From: Pseudomonas baetica
GTDB taxonomy: Bacteria; Pseudomonadota; Gammaproteobacteria; Pseudomonadales; Pseudomonadaceae
Assembly: GCF_019733355.1 (NCBI RefSeq)
Contig: NZ_JAIHLQ010000014.1
Span: 102,283-166,282 of the forward strand
DNA: 64,000 bases
Reading direction: 5' to 3'
Position numbers and translations under genes: made by a program. Positions 26,219 to 35,501 of this stretch are shown one piece after another. Within the stretch, counting starts at the first letter, position 1. Every line of letters begins with the position of its first letter. The notes under the pieces were generated by a model that worked only from the letters and a program-made list of their open reading frames with translations, did not search any database and was not told where the DNA came from.

Positions 26219-28696
26219 CTAGTGACCGTTGCCGGAATGCCCACCCGCATGGCCTACGCCACGCCCCGGCCCTTTGCCGGCTTCAGCTTTTCGCCCACCT
26301 TCAGCCACATGACCCGCGGCGGCGGCGGCTTTTTCAGCCTCTTTGCCCAACTGATCAATCGCCTGCAAGTTACTTTTGCGCACCGTCTCGACGAAATCCT
26401 GATAGGGCAGATCCGTCACGCCTACCAAGCCAAAGTGGCCGTTCTCGCCATCGAGCAAGCGTCCGGTCACCGGTTGATCCAGATACTGGAACCAGTGCAC
26501 GCCCACAATCGAGGGTTCGCTCAACGCCTGTTTGAGGAAGTTGGTGTAAGCCGGGCCGCGGTCTTCTTCCTTGGCCAATTGCGTCACACCGCCCCAGAAC
26601 GGGCCGCGATCGGTGGAGCCAAAGTTGAATTCGGTGATCAGCACCGGTTTGTCCAAGGCGCCCAGGGCGGCGAAGTCATAACCGTCCTGCGGCTTGAGGG
26701 TGTACATGTTGAAGCTCAGCACGTCGCAATACTGCGCGCAGGACGCCACAGCCTCTGGGGTGCTGATGGCGAAGCGGCCGCCGAGCAGCAACTGGTTCGG
26801 CGCGTGCCATTTCAGCGAGTCGGAAATGGTCTTGAAATAGGTGTCGGCGAACACTTTCTGGAAGTATTTGAAGTCGGCCTCGATTTGCGGGTGTTCCGCG
26901 CTCGGCAACGGCGGCTCGAAGCCCGGGTCTTCCATCAATTCCCACGCGGGCAGATCAATGCCCCACGCCTTCGATAGCCCAGCCTGATTGCGGTACTTGT
27001 CGCGCAACTGCTTGAGGAACGCACGTTTGGCCGGCACGTCAGTGGTCATTTTCAAGGTGCCGTAAGCCAGCGCATAGCGGGATTTCGGATCGTCGCCAGG
27101 GCCGGCCCACGCCAACTCGTTGTCGGCGTAGTAGCCGATCAGCCATGGATCGTCGCGGTGATCGCGGGCAGCGATGGCCACGGCGCGCTCGGTAGCCATG
27201 GCAAAGCGCGGGTCGAACGGGTCCGGCATACCGCCCCACCAGTCACTGCCGGTGCTGATGCTGGTGTAATCGCCGACGATCGACAGCGGCAAGGTGTAAG
27301 GCACGCGAGCGGCATCGCCAAGCGGCGGCGCGCTCCAGTTGCCGACGGTGTTGAAACCCCAGGCTTGCAGGCGATCTAAGGTGTGGCTCACCCACTTCTG
27401 CTCATCGACCGAAGCGGTGCAAGGCACAGCAGCGGGCGGATTGGATGACGCCGACTTGGCTGCTTCAGCAACGCCAGCCTTGGGCTGCTCAGACGTAGCG
27501 AGCGGTTCTGCAGCGTTTGCTGCGCTTTGCTCAGCCGCACCCGCCTTGGCCGCCTCGGCGACCCCAGCCTTGGTGGCGCTGGCCGGCTTGCACGGTTCGC
27601 CATACAGGCGCTGCAGGTTGGCACCATAGAAGTCGTACCAACGCCCGCTGGCATAGCTGCGGCCCTGATCGGCGCCATTGCCGCCACGGTTGTCGCCCTC
27701 GCCAAAATGCCCGGCCAACGGTTCGTCAGGTTTGGGCAAGGCTTCAAACATGTTCTCGCGACCGGCAACGTAAGTCTGGTTGACCTCCGGGCTGACGGTG
27801 TTGACGCCAAGGGAATAGAACGGATGCCCTTCAGGCGTCACCAGATACCAGCGGCCGTTACGCTTTTCCGTGCGAAAGAAGCCGCTGGCCTTGAACGCCG
27901 GGCCTTTGTTCCAGCCGCCGAACGTGTCCAGCGATGATTTTTCGCGCTCGGCCAGCCAGGTTTTCAGCTGTTGCTGTTCTTTACCGGCGGCGGCTTTGAG
28001 CTGTTCATCATTACTGACCTTTTCCGGCCATTTGCTGCGGGTCGACTGCCCGTAAGCGTCGACCAGATTGCTGTACACCGCTCGCATGACCGCATCGCCG
28101 TCCTCCACGCCGAAACGCTCGAGCAACAGGCTCTGGGCAACTTTCGGCTGATCCATCGACAGGCTCACCGACACCACTTGGCTGCGATCAATTTCGCCGC
28201 TGCTGCTGGCCAGCAATATTCGCTGACCCTCGACCAGCATCGGCATCGGCGGCCCGGCTTTCATGCCCTGACTGAGCGGTGAAGTGGCGACCAGCGGCAC
28301 CAACAGGGTTTGTGCCGGGCCGGCCGGCAAATCGACGCGGCTGGTCAGCGTCTGCCCGTTGTTGCTCTGGATCTGCACATAAACCGTCACGGCCCAGTTC
28401 ATCGCGCTCTGCAAACGCAGGGTCATCATGCCCGATTGCGACCAGTCCCAAGCGCCGGTTTGTGGCGTCAGACGCAAGGTCGGGCGGGCCACCGGGTTGA
28501 ACATCACACGACGCAGCACTTCACCTTCAGCCGTTTGCTCGGCATTGGCTTGCGGCAGGTCAGCGTTTTCGGTCGCGACTTTCACCACGTCAGCGGGACG
28601 GACAAAATTGAACAGGGTCTGCTGACCAGCAGGCGCCGCCAGCAACGGGGCAGCAAAGAGCAAGGCAAACACGGCAGGCAACGAACGGCGGATCAT
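26219..28696 (-). CDS. Exported GH50 (beta-agarase-like) glycoside hydrolase with low-complexity insert
   Basis: An 825-residue exported protein (signal MIRRSLPAVFALLFAAPLLA). Residues about 30-200 form a beta-rich carbohydrate-binding-like part, and residues about 265-790 a TIM-barrel resembling GH50 agarases: GFFRTEKRNGRWYLVTPEGH, the acid/base candidate Glu527 in GYYADNELAW and the nucleophile candidate Glu689 in VLITEFNFGS. Pseudomonads rarely use agar, so the true substrate may be another galactan or an own exopolysaccharide. An Ala/Lys-rich insert (369-426) lies between two cysteines and contains KAGVAEAAK twice. The C-terminus is a Gly/His-rich tail. The ATG at 28696 is preferred to the upstream in-frame start. 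Confidence 0.78.
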   Translation of the reverse strand: MIRRSLPAVFALLFAAPLLAAPAGQQTLFNFVRPADVVKVATENADLPQANAEQTAEGEVLRRVMFNPVARPTLRLTPQTGAWDWSQSGMMTLRLQSAMNWAVTVYVQIQSNNGQTLTSRVDLPAGPAQTLLVPLVATSPLSQGMKAGPPMPMLVEGQRILLASSSGEIDRSQVVSVSLSMDQPKVAQSLLLERFGVEDGDAVMRAVYSNLVDAYGQSTRSKWPEKVSNDEQLKAAAGKEQQQLKTWLAEREKSSLDTFGGWNKGPAFKASGFFRTEKRNGRWYLVTPEGHPFYSLGVNTVSPEVNQTYVAGRENMFEALPKPDEPLAGHFGEGDNRGGNGADQGRSYASGRWYDFYGANLQRLYGEPCKPASATKAGVAEAAKAGAAEQSAANAAEPLATSEQPKAGVAEAAKSASSNPPAAVPCTASVDEQKWVSHTLDRLQAWGFNTVGNWSAPPLGDAARVPYTLPLSIVGDYTSISTGSDWWGGMPDPFDPRFAMATERAVAIAARDHRDDPWLIGYYADNELAWAGPGDDPKSRYALAYGTLKMTTDVPAKRAFLKQLRDKYRNQAGLSKAWGIDLPAWELMEDPGFEPPLPSAEHPQIEADFKYFQKVFADTYFKTISDSLKWHAPNQLLLGGRFAISTPEAVASCAQYCDVLSFNMYTLKPQDGYDFAALGALDKPVLITEFNFGSTDRGPFWGGVTQLAKEEDRGPAYTNFLKQALSEPSIVGVHWFQYLDQPVTGRLLDGENGHFGLVGVTDLPYQDFVETVRKSNLQAIDQLGKEAEKAAAAAGHVAEGGRKAEAGKGPGRGVGHAGGHSGNGH

Positions 28697-28791
28697 AAGA
28701 ACGGAGTTCTCCCTAGCGACCAACAAAGGCCAATGGAAACGCGATGGCAGAGAGATAGACAACGCGGCGGGCAAAACGGCCCACCGATGTC

Positions 28792-30936
28792 TCAGGATAT
28801 TTCACGACGGAAAGGCGGCAACGCATTGAGGATCGCCTTGCCGTAACGCTGGGTCACCAGTCGCCGATCCAGCAACGTGATGGTGCCGCGATCTTCTTCG
28901 GTACGCAGCAGACGGCCACAGGCCTGAACCAGCTTGAGCGAAGCGTCGGGCACGGAGATTTCCATGAACGGATTGCCGCCCCGGGCCTCGATCCACTCCG
29001 ACAATGCAGCTTCCACAGGATCGTCCGGCACCGAGAACGGGATCTTGGCGATCACGACGTGTTCGCAGTAAGCCCCGGGTAAATCGACACCCTCCGCAAA
29101 ACTGGCCAGACCGAACAACACGCTGGAGTCACCACCATCGACCCGCGCTTTGTGCTTGTTCAGGGTTTCCTGTTTCGACAGGTTGCCTTGAATGAACACT
29201 TGCTTGCGCCAGTCGCGGTCGAGGCCGTCGAACACGTCCTGCATCTGTTTGCGCGAGGAGAACAGCACCAGCGTACCGCGCGAGCCTTCGACCAGATCAG
29301 GCAAATCACGGATGATTGCGGCGGTATGGGCAGCGGCGTCGCGTGGGTCGGCTTTCAGATCCGGCACCCGCAGCACGCCAGCGTCGGCGTGATGGAACGG
29401 GCTCGGCACCACGGCGGTGACGGCTTTTTTCGGCAGGCCGGCGCGCATGCGGAAGCGGTCGAAAGTGCCAAGCGCGGTCAGGGTTGCCGAGGTCACCAGG
29501 CAACCATAAGCCACGTTCCACAGGCTGCGGCGCAAGGTTTCCGCCGCCAGGATCGGGCTGGCGTTGACCTCGATGTCGAACAGCGAACCGCTTTCAGCCA
29601 GTGTCAGCCAACGCGCCATTGGCGGGCTGTCTTCCGGATCTTCGGCGGTGAACGCCGTCCACAGTTCCCAGTTGCCCGATGCACGGGACAACAGGCTGCC
29701 GAACAGCGGATACCACTCTTCGGCCTGATTGCTGGCGATGCCTATGTTGACCTCGCCATCCATACCTTCCTTGAGCAGGTCGGTAAGGCGGGTGAACAGA
29801 TCATTGAGACGGGAATAGCCCTTTTTCAGCTCGATGCCCATTTCGCGCATGTGCTCGGGAATCACCCCGCCGACGAAACGATGACGCGGGCGCTCACGGC
29901 CCTCGACATCCTCACCGGGTTTGAAATCGGCAATCTGCTCGCAGGCGCTGAACATGAACTGCTGCTGAGCCTTGATCTCCCGCGCCAGCTCCGGCACCTG
30001 TTCGATCAACTTGCCAAGATCGCCCGGCAGCGGATGCTGAGCCAGCAGTTTGGTGAGGTTCTTGGCAGTGGTTTCCAGCCAGTCGGCGGTAGAGCGCAGA
30101 CGTGTGTAGTGAGCGAAATGGCCGATCGCCTTGTCTGGCAGGTGATGGCCTTCGTCGAACACATAGAGGGTGTCGCGCGGGTCGGGCAGCACCGCACCGC
30201 CGCCCAAGGCCAGGTCGGCCAGCACCATGTCGTGGTTGGTGACAATCACGTCGACCTTGCCCATGCCTTCGCGGGCCTTGTAGAAGGCGCACTGGCCGAA
30301 GTTCGGGCAATGACGGTTGGTGCACTGGCTGTGATCGGTGGTCAGGCGCGCCCAATCGGCGTCTTCCAGGGCATTGGGCCAACTGTCGCGGTCGCCGTCC
30401 CATTTATTGCCGGCGAGTTTCTCGATCATGCTGGTGAACAGCTTCTGACTGGCCTCATCGACCTCGATCTTGAAGCCTTCTTCTTCGAAAAGCTGGGCGG
30501 TGGCCGTCTGTGCGTGACCTTCCTGCAGCAGCATGTCGAGCTTGGACAGGCACATGTAGCGGCCACGGCCCTTCGCCAACGCGAAGCTGAAGTTCAGTCC
30601 GCTGTTGCGCATCAGGTCGGGCAAATCCTTATAGACGATCTGCTCTTGCAGGGCCACGGTCGCCGTGGCGATCACCAGACGTTTGCCGGCCAGTTTGGCC
30701 GTAGGGATCGCTGCCAGGCTGTAGGCCACGGTTTTGCCGGTACCGGTGCCGGCTTCCACCGCGACAATCGCGGGGTCGCCACTGCGCCGGCCTTCGTCGT
30801 CGGTGTCGATATCCCCGAGAACCTTGGCGATTTCAGCGATCATCAGGCGCTGGCCGTAACGCGGCTTGAGGCTCTTGGCTTCAAGAAAACGCGAGTAGGC
30901 GCCCTGGATCGTGGTTTTGAGTTCAGTGCTGATCAT
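28792..30936 (-). CDS. dinG: ATP-dependent DNA helicase DinG
   Basis: A 714-residue XPD-like superfamily-2 helicase. Walker A is EAGTGTGKT (63-69), the four iron-sulfur cysteines are C129 (RYMC), C205, C210 and C216 (SQCTNRHCPNFGQC), Walker B is VFDEGHH (DEGH at 261-264), and the C-terminal motif VI is VQACGRLLRTEEDRG. It unwinds 5'-3', removes R-loops and helps restart forks. Length matches family. It is divergent from the CopD-like gene, 99 nt away. No LexA box was noticed in that gap. Confidence 0.95.
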   Translation of the reverse strand: MISTELKTTIQGAYSRFLEAKSLKPRYGQRLMIAEIAKVLGDIDTDDEGRRSGDPAIVAVEAGTGTGKTVAYSLAAIPTAKLAGKRLVIATATVALQEQIVYKDLPDLMRNSGLNFSFALAKGRGRYMCLSKLDMLLQEGHAQTATAQLFEEEGFKIEVDEASQKLFTSMIEKLAGNKWDGDRDSWPNALEDADWARLTTDHSQCTNRHCPNFGQCAFYKAREGMGKVDVIVTNHDMVLADLALGGGAVLPDPRDTLYVFDEGHHLPDKAIGHFAHYTRLRSTADWLETTAKNLTKLLAQHPLPGDLGKLIEQVPELAREIKAQQQFMFSACEQIADFKPGEDVEGRERPRHRFVGGVIPEHMREMGIELKKGYSRLNDLFTRLTDLLKEGMDGEVNIGIASNQAEEWYPLFGSLLSRASGNWELWTAFTAEDPEDSPPMARWLTLAESGSLFDIEVNASPILAAETLRRSLWNVAYGCLVTSATLTALGTFDRFRMRAGLPKKAVTAVVPSPFHHADAGVLRVPDLKADPRDAAAHTAAIIRDLPDLVEGSRGTLVLFSSRKQMQDVFDGLDRDWRKQVFIQGNLSKQETLNKHKARVDGGDSSVLFGLASFAEGVDLPGAYCEHVVIAKIPFSVPDDPVEAALSEWIEARGGNPFMEISVPDASLKLVQACGRLLRTEEDRGTITLLDRRLVTQRYGKAILNALPPFRREIS

Positions 30937-31035
30937 GGATTGTCGGGCGCAAAAAACGCTGGATAAATTTTCAGTGGTTTCAGATGGCGGCTATCATACC
31001 CCGCTAATTAATCCCGCGCAGAACGGAGTGCCCCA

Positions 31036-31500
31036 ATGACACCTTTTAGCCTCGTTTATCCGCTGCATGTCCTGTCCGCTCTGGTGTGGGTCGGCGGTAT
31101 GTTTTTCGCCTGGATGATCTTGCGTCCTGCGGCTGTGAAGGCTCTGGACGGGCCAAATCGGCTGACGCTGTGGGTGGAAGTGTTTCAAGGTTTTTTCCGC
31201 TGGGTCTGGGTCGCGGTGATCGTGTTGCCGATCAGCGGCGTGGGCATGTTGCATCTTCAGCAGGTCGGGTTTGAGACCGCACCGAAATATGTGCAGGTGA
31301 TGATCGGGTTGTATGTGGTGATGACGGCGCTGTTTATCCGGATTCAGGGCTTGATGCTGCCTGAGTTGCGCAAAGCGGTTGAGGCCAAGGACTGGCCGGC
31401 AGGTGCGGCGGTGCTGGGGCGAATTCGCCGGGTGGTGGGGATTAATCTGCTGGTCGGGTTGGTGCTGGTGGCCGTTGCGGCGGCGCGACCGATGTTTTGA
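31036..31500 (+). CDS. CopD-family small membrane protein
   Basis: A 154-residue inner-membrane protein with four hydrophobic helices: FSLVYPLHVLSALVWVGGMF, FFRWVWVAVIVLPISGVGML, VQVMIGLYVVMTALFIRIQG and VGINLLVGLVLVAVAAA. The His in the first helix and the layout match the stand-alone CopD-like family found next to dinG in pseudomonads. Role not established; heme or copper contact via the helix-borne His is possible. It begins a short transcript divergent from dinG. Confidence 0.8.
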   Translation: MTPFSLVYPLHVLSALVWVGGMFFAWMILRPAAVKALDGPNRLTLWVEVFQGFFRWVWVAVIVLPISGVGMLHLQQVGFETAPKYVQVMIGLYVVMTALFIRIQGLMLPELRKAVEAKDWPAGAAVLGRIRRVVGINLLVGLVLVAVAAARPMF

Positions 31501-31579
31501 TCGGTACCCATCATTTGCGCTGGATACTGTTGTGGCGGGGGTGCTTGCGCCCTCGCCACATCACTGCTGGGGTTGATCT

Positions 31580-32338
31580 TTAGAGGCGCTGAACAGTCAC
31601 CGAGCCAGCGGCTCCAACAGGCCCAGCCTGGCCATCCGCCCCGGCCTTGCCACTCTTGCCGCCATCGGCGCGATACACCAGACAGCCCTTGGACTTGCCG
31701 CCTTTGCCGGCCTTGCCGCCAACGCCCGCTGGCCCACCAGCACCGCCTGCGACGTTGACTTTGATCAGTTCGGTCGGGAATTCACGCGGCACTTGCAGGC
31801 GCACCAACCCACCCGGTGCACCCGGCTGACCGTCGCTGCCATCGCTACCGTCGGCACCGTGTCCGGCCTGACCCCAGGTGCAGCCCGGATCTTCACCGTT
31901 GCCGCCATCAAGACCGACAAAACCTGGTGTCCCACGGCCGCCACGAGCGTCGACCAACAGTTGCGGCGCATCCAGTGCCTTGAATTGCAGATTCAGATTG
32001 CGCCCCGCACGCGCAGCTTTTTCGTAAGTCCCCGGCGCACCGCGTGCAGTGATCTGGCTGCCATCACTCAGTTCAGCGCGAACGACTTTCATGTCCAAAG
32101 CCTGTTCACCCGGGACGATAGCGATACGTGCGTCATGACCGAGGCGCAATTCACCCACGCTGAGTTCAGTCACATTCGGTGGAATCAGCAGCGTGCCGTA
32201 ATCGGCCACTTCTAGTTTGTCCAACTGCAAGGTACTGGCAGTGTTGGGCAGACGCATCAGGGAGTTGGCTTCGACGCTGACCACTTGGGCACAGGCCAAA
32301 GGACTGATGAATGCAGCGAGCAGGCAGAGTTTACGCAT
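31580..32338 (-). CDS. Exported collagen-like (Gly-X-Y) protein
   Basis: A 252-residue protein with a Sec signal (MRKLCLLAAFISPLACA), a beta-rich N-terminal part (residues 20-130, TLQLDKLEVADYGTLLIPPN) and a glycine-rich C-terminal half. Gly-X-Y-like runs occur at 133-148, 156-177, 198-214 and 226-245, for example GQAGHGADGSDGSDGQPGAP. It resembles bacterial collagen-like or glycine-rich surface proteins of unknown role. GGAGG lies 9 nt before the ATG. Its start overlaps the stop of the DUF1145 gene by 8 nt, so the two are translationally coupled. Confidence 0.78.
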   Translation of the reverse strand: MRKLCLLAAFISPLACAQVVSVEANSLMRLPNTASTLQLDKLEVADYGTLLIPPNVTELSVGELRLGHDARIAIVPGEQALDMKVVRAELSDGSQITARGAPGTYEKAARAGRNLNLQFKALDAPQLLVDARGGRGTPGFVGLDGGNGEDPGCTWGQAGHGADGSDGSDGQPGAPGGLVRLQVPREFPTELIKVNVAGGAGGPAGVGGKAGKGGKSKGCLVYRADGGKSGKAGADGQAGPVGAAGSVTVQRL

Positions 32339-32612
32339 GGGAAGAAGCCTCCGGAGCGGCCGGGGCCGGGATGGTTTGCAGGTGAAAGATGCCGAACAGC
32401 AGGATGCGGCCACGGTCGCGCCAAGGGTGCGGGCGCCCCTTGAGGCTGCGGTTGCACAGCAGCACTTCAAGCACATGGATCAGCAACAGCAGACCGCCGG
32501 CCAGATTGACCAGCAGGTGCAACGGATGTACGAACGGCATGAGCTGATTAACCAGCACCACGCAGCAGAACAGCAGGGTCAATAACCGCCCCAGCCCCCA
32601 AAACACTTTCAT
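32331..32612 (-). CDS. DUF1145 family membrane protein
   Basis: A 93-residue inner-membrane protein with about three helices: FWGLGRLLTLLFCCVVLVNQ, LHLLVNLAGGLLLLIHVLEV and the RILLFGIFHL segment, the DUF1145 pattern. The start is the ATG at 32612; 11 codons upstream are open but lack support. Its last codons overlap the start of the collagen-like gene. Function unknown. Confidence 0.8.
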   Translation of the reverse strand: MKVFWGLGRLLTLLFCCVVLVNQLMPFVHPLHLLVNLAGGLLLLIHVLEVLLCNRSLKGRPHPWRDRGRILLFGIFHLQTIPAPAAPEASSHA

Positions 32613-32715
32613 ACGCTCCCCCGTATTGCGAATTATTCTTTGCACGCACAGTAACGGCTTCTGCGGGGGATAAGCCAGAGGGTTAAATGAAAAAAACTCG
32701 CTTGGCCGCCAAATG

Positions 32716-32749
32716 GCTGCCGGGTCGACGAAGATCGTCGACCGACAGC
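32716..32749 (-). terminator. Long hairpin after the second OmpA lipoprotein gene
   Basis: GCTGcCGGGTCGACGA and its near complement around AGA form a stem of about 15 bp, 27 nt past the stop at 32776. There is no strong T tract, so it may protect the 3' end rather than terminate by itself. Confidence 0.5.
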
Positions 32750-32775
32750 TCTAGCTAGCGGACTTCAGCGCCATG

Positions 32776-33498
32776 CTAACGATTGATGTGCAACTCCACT
32801 CGACGGTTTTTCGCGCGACCCTCGTCGGTGGCGTTATCGGCCACAGGCTCGCTCTCGCCACGCCCCTCACTGGTGAGTTTGTTCGGGGCCAGGCCCTGAC
32901 TCAGCAGGTACGCCGCCACACTGCTGGCGCGTCGTTCCGACAATGCCTGGTTGTAGGCATCCGAACCTTTGCTGTCGGTATGACCGATCACCTTGATGCT
33001 CACCACATCAGCATTGCGCAGTTTATCCATCAGCGTATCGAGCTGGGATTTGGCCGCTGGAGTCAGATCGGACTTGTCGAAATCGAACAGTACATCGCCA
33101 GCATCGCTCAGGGTGATGACTTCAGTCTGAGGCGCAGGCTCCGGTACTTTTTCAGTCACCGGATATTGCGGCAGTGGGCAACCCCGGTGATCGACCGGCG
33201 TATTGGCCGGTGTATCGGGGCAACGGTCGCGGCGATCGAACACGCCATCGCCGTCTTCATCGCCATCCTGGGCATAACAGATCAATCCGCCGGTCAGGAT
33301 CCCCAGCGCTGCGCCGCCACCGGCCCAGCCACCACTTTCGATGGCGCCTAGACCGCCACCGACCAGCCCGCCAATAAGGCTGCAGATCGGCCAAGTACGT
33401 TGATTGAGGGGGGCAGTGCCATCGCTGTGAGTAGCGCAACCGGTAAGCAAGCTGCCCAGCATCAGTACCGGCAAGACGGACCTTGAGAAAACAGTCAT
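32776..33498 (-). CDS. OmpA-family lipoprotein with calcium-binding-like (thrombospondin type 3) repeat
   Basis: A 240-residue lipoprotein (lipobox SLLTGC). It has a glycine-zipper membrane-like segment (LIGGLVGGGLGAIESGGWAG), one Asp-rich DGDEDGDGVFDRRDRCPDTP repeat of the thrombospondin type 3 / OprF type, and an OmpA domain (VLFDFDKSDLTPAAKSQLD, VIGHTDSKGSDAYNQALSER, KNRRVELHI) that binds peptidoglycan. It is a close paralogue of the gene starting at 34283, 89 nt away on the same strand, so a tandem duplication is likely. Confidence 0.9.
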   Translation of the reverse strand: MTVFSRSVLPVLMLGSLLTGCATHSDGTAPLNQRTWPICSLIGGLVGGGLGAIESGGWAGGGAALGILTGGLICYAQDGDEDGDGVFDRRDRCPDTPANTPVDHRGCPLPQYPVTEKVPEPAPQTEVITLSDAGDVLFDFDKSDLTPAAKSQLDTLMDKLRNADVVSIKVIGHTDSKGSDAYNQALSERRASSVAAYLLSQGLAPNKLTSEGRGESEPVADNATDEGRAKNRRVELHINR

Positions 33499-33587
33499 TT
33501 TGAAAGCTCCTGTGTCACCGGCCCATACCGGTTACACAGGAGTAAAGACCCGCATCCGCGACTGCACAAGCCGAGGATGCGAGAGGT

Positions 33588-34283
33588 CTAGCGGACGATT
33601 TTGATTTCGGTACGGCGGTTTTGCGCGCGGCCGTCAGCGGTTTTGTTGTCGGCGACAGGTTGCATCTCACCCATACCGGACACCGAAACGAAGCTGGCAC
33701 GCGGCACACCTTGCTGGATCAGGTATTCCACCACCGAGTGCGCACGACGGTCCGACAACTTCTGGTTGTAGGCATCGCTGCCCACGCTGTCGGTGTGACC
33801 GGTCACAGTCAGTTGCGCTGTAGAGGACTCCTGCTTCAGACGTGTGGCGACCTTGTCGAGCACTTGTTTATCAGAGCCCGTGAGCGTGGCTTTGTCGAAC
33901 TGGAAGTGAACATCGCGAATGACGATGGTTTCCTCCTTGACCACTACAGCTTCTTCGACCATAGGCATCGGTGCAGGTGGAGGGCAGCCGTCAGCATCGA
34001 CCTGTACGCCTTTAGGCGTGCCCGGGCACTTGTCGCGACTGTCCGGCACACCATCGCCGTCCTCATCGCCATCACCATGAACCCAGCAATAGGCCGCCGC
34101 CATGCCTCCGACGATCAGTGCACCACCTCCCGCCCACGAGGAACTCTCGGTGGCACCAAGACCGGCACCGACGACGCCACCGACCGCCGCACAGGTCGGC
34201 CAGTCGGTTTTCTGCAAACCTGCACAACCAGTCAACACACTGGTTAACAGAATCAAGGGTAACGCTGTCCGAACTATGCTCAT
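33588..34283 (-). CDS. OmpA-family lipoprotein, paralogue of the adjacent gene
   Basis: A 231-residue lipoprotein (lipobox SVLTGC) with the same architecture as its downstream neighbour: glycine zipper (AVGGVVGAGLGATESSSWAG), DGDEDGDGVPDSRDKCPGTP repeat, Pro/Val/Glu linker and OmpA domain (VHFQFDKATLTGSDKQVLDK, VTGHTDSVGSDAYNQKLSDR, QNRRTEIKI). It probably tethers the outer membrane to peptidoglycan. Whether the pair share one promoter is not clear from the 89-nt gap. Confidence 0.9.
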   Translation of the reverse strand: MSIVRTALPLILLTSVLTGCAGLQKTDWPTCAAVGGVVGAGLGATESSSWAGGGALIVGGMAAAYCWVHGDGDEDGDGVPDSRDKCPGTPKGVQVDADGCPPPAPMPMVEEAVVVKEETIVIRDVHFQFDKATLTGSDKQVLDKVATRLKQESSTAQLTVTGHTDSVGSDAYNQKLSDRRAHSVVEYLIQQGVPRASFVSVSGMGEMQPVADNKTADGRAQNRRTEIKIVR

Positions 34284-34482
34284 CTGGTTTTCTCCTGAGG
34301 GATCGGCTTAGAACCGATTCAGGGAGTAAAGACCGGAGTTTTAATCTCCGCCAGCAATAGGCCATGGCTGTTTGCGACCGAGTTCACAGGACTTTGGCGC
34401 ATTGGCCGCAAACCGGCGGCACACCACGCTTTGCCGCCGCCGTCAGGCAGGCTAGTCTTGGCGGTCTGATTGAGGAGCCTCG

Positions 34483-34980
34483 ATGAACGTCGCCATTTCT
34501 TCCCGCACGCCGCAGCAGGCGTTGGCCGCTTTGCTGGATCGCTACGCCCCGACGCGCTTGCTGCTGATCGGCGCCAGCGAGTTTCCGGCGCTGGCCGCTT
34601 TCAAACAAGCGCACCCGGACTGCTGCGTCGCCCACGCCGAACCCGGCACCTTGCCTGCCGAACTGGCGGCACAGCGCTTCGACCTGGCACTGGTGGTCGA
34701 TTGCCTGGAACATTTGCCCAAGCGTGACGGCCTGAATCTTCTGGGCGGGATTCGCAACCTCAACGCCAGCCGCATCGCGGTACTGGCGGATCTGTCGGCC
34801 AGTGGCTGGCAGGAGACTGATTTCTATTCACTGGCACTGCAAGCCAGTGAGCGCTTCCAGCGTGACAATCAAGTGTTGACCCTGTTCACCTACGACCTGC
34901 TTGACTACAAACAAGTCCCCGATTGGCTTAATTCTCGGTTCTGGGCCAATCCGGAAAACTTCGGGAAATACTGGTGGTAA
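34483..34980 (+). CDS. Conserved hypothetical protein, methyltransferase-like fold (possibly DUF6231)
   Basis: A 165-residue cytosolic protein. The N-terminal part has [20 protein letters not shown] and [20 protein letters not shown], which look like the nucleotide-binding strand and motif II region of a degenerate Rossmann methyltransferase, but no GxGxG loop is present. The C-terminus [18 protein letters not shown] is aromatic-rich. It lies 2 nt upstream of ychJ and is probably co-transcribed. I recall it as a Pseudomonas-conserved family without a known function. Confidence 0.65.
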   Translation: MNVAISSRTPQQALAALLDRYAPTRLLLIGASEFPALAAFKQAHPDCCVAHAEPGTLPAELAAQRFDLALVVDCLEHLPKRDGLNLLGGIRNLNASRIAVLADLSASGWQETDFYSLALQASERFQRDNQVLTLFTYDLLDYKQVPDWLNSRFWANPENFGKYWW

Positions 34981-34982
34981 CA

Positions 34983-35459
34983 ATGAGTACAGCTATTTGC
35001 CCTTGCGGCAGCGGCAATCTACTGGATGCCTGCTGCGGTCACTATCACGCCGGCCTCCCGGCGCCGTGCGCCGAAGCCTTGATGCGCTCGCGTTACAGCG
35101 CCTATGTGCTGGGGCTGATCGACTATCTGGTGGCGACCACCCTGCCCGCCCAGCAATCGGGCCTTAATCGTCAGTCGATCAGCACCTGGAGCGCACAAAG
35201 CACCTGGCTGGGTCTCGACGTCGAAAACTCGGAAGTCTTCGGCGGCCAGCCGGAACATGCCTTCGTCACCTTCACCGCACGCTGGCACGACAGCCAGGGC
35301 GAACACAGTCACCGCGAGCGCTCCTCGTTTGTGCAGAACGCCGGGCGCTGGTACTTCATCGACCCGACCGTGCAATTGAAGCTGGGCCGTAATGACAGTT
35401 GCCCATGCGCCAGCGGGCAAAAGTTTAAAAAGTGCTGCGCGGGGTATTTCGGCGCGTAA
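34983..35459 (+). CDS. ychJ: YchJ family protein with two SEC-C motifs
   Basis: A 158-residue protein with zinc-binding SEC-C motifs at both ends: [17 protein letters not shown] at the N-terminus and [13 protein letters not shown] at the C-terminus. Between them is an NTF2-like domain ([39 protein letters not shown]). This is the standard YchJ layout; function unknown. The ATG at 34983 follows the previous stop by 2 nt. The next two genes continue in the same direction. Confidence 0.92.
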   Translation: MSTAICPCGSGNLLDACCGHYHAGLPAPCAEALMRSRYSAYVLGLIDYLVATTLPAQQSGLNRQSISTWSAQSTWLGLDVENSEVFGGQPEHAFVTFTARWHDSQGEHSHRERSSFVQNAGRWYFIDPTVQLKLGRNDSCPCASGQKFKKCCAGYFGA

Positions 35460-35501
35460 ATCCGCCGGCGGCTAGACTGAGGTGAAAGGGAGTTTTACGC
35501 G

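Noticed and set aside
29152..30966. 604-codon plus-strand open frame across dinG
   Set aside because: It is antisense to dinG with its intact helicase and iron-sulfur motifs.
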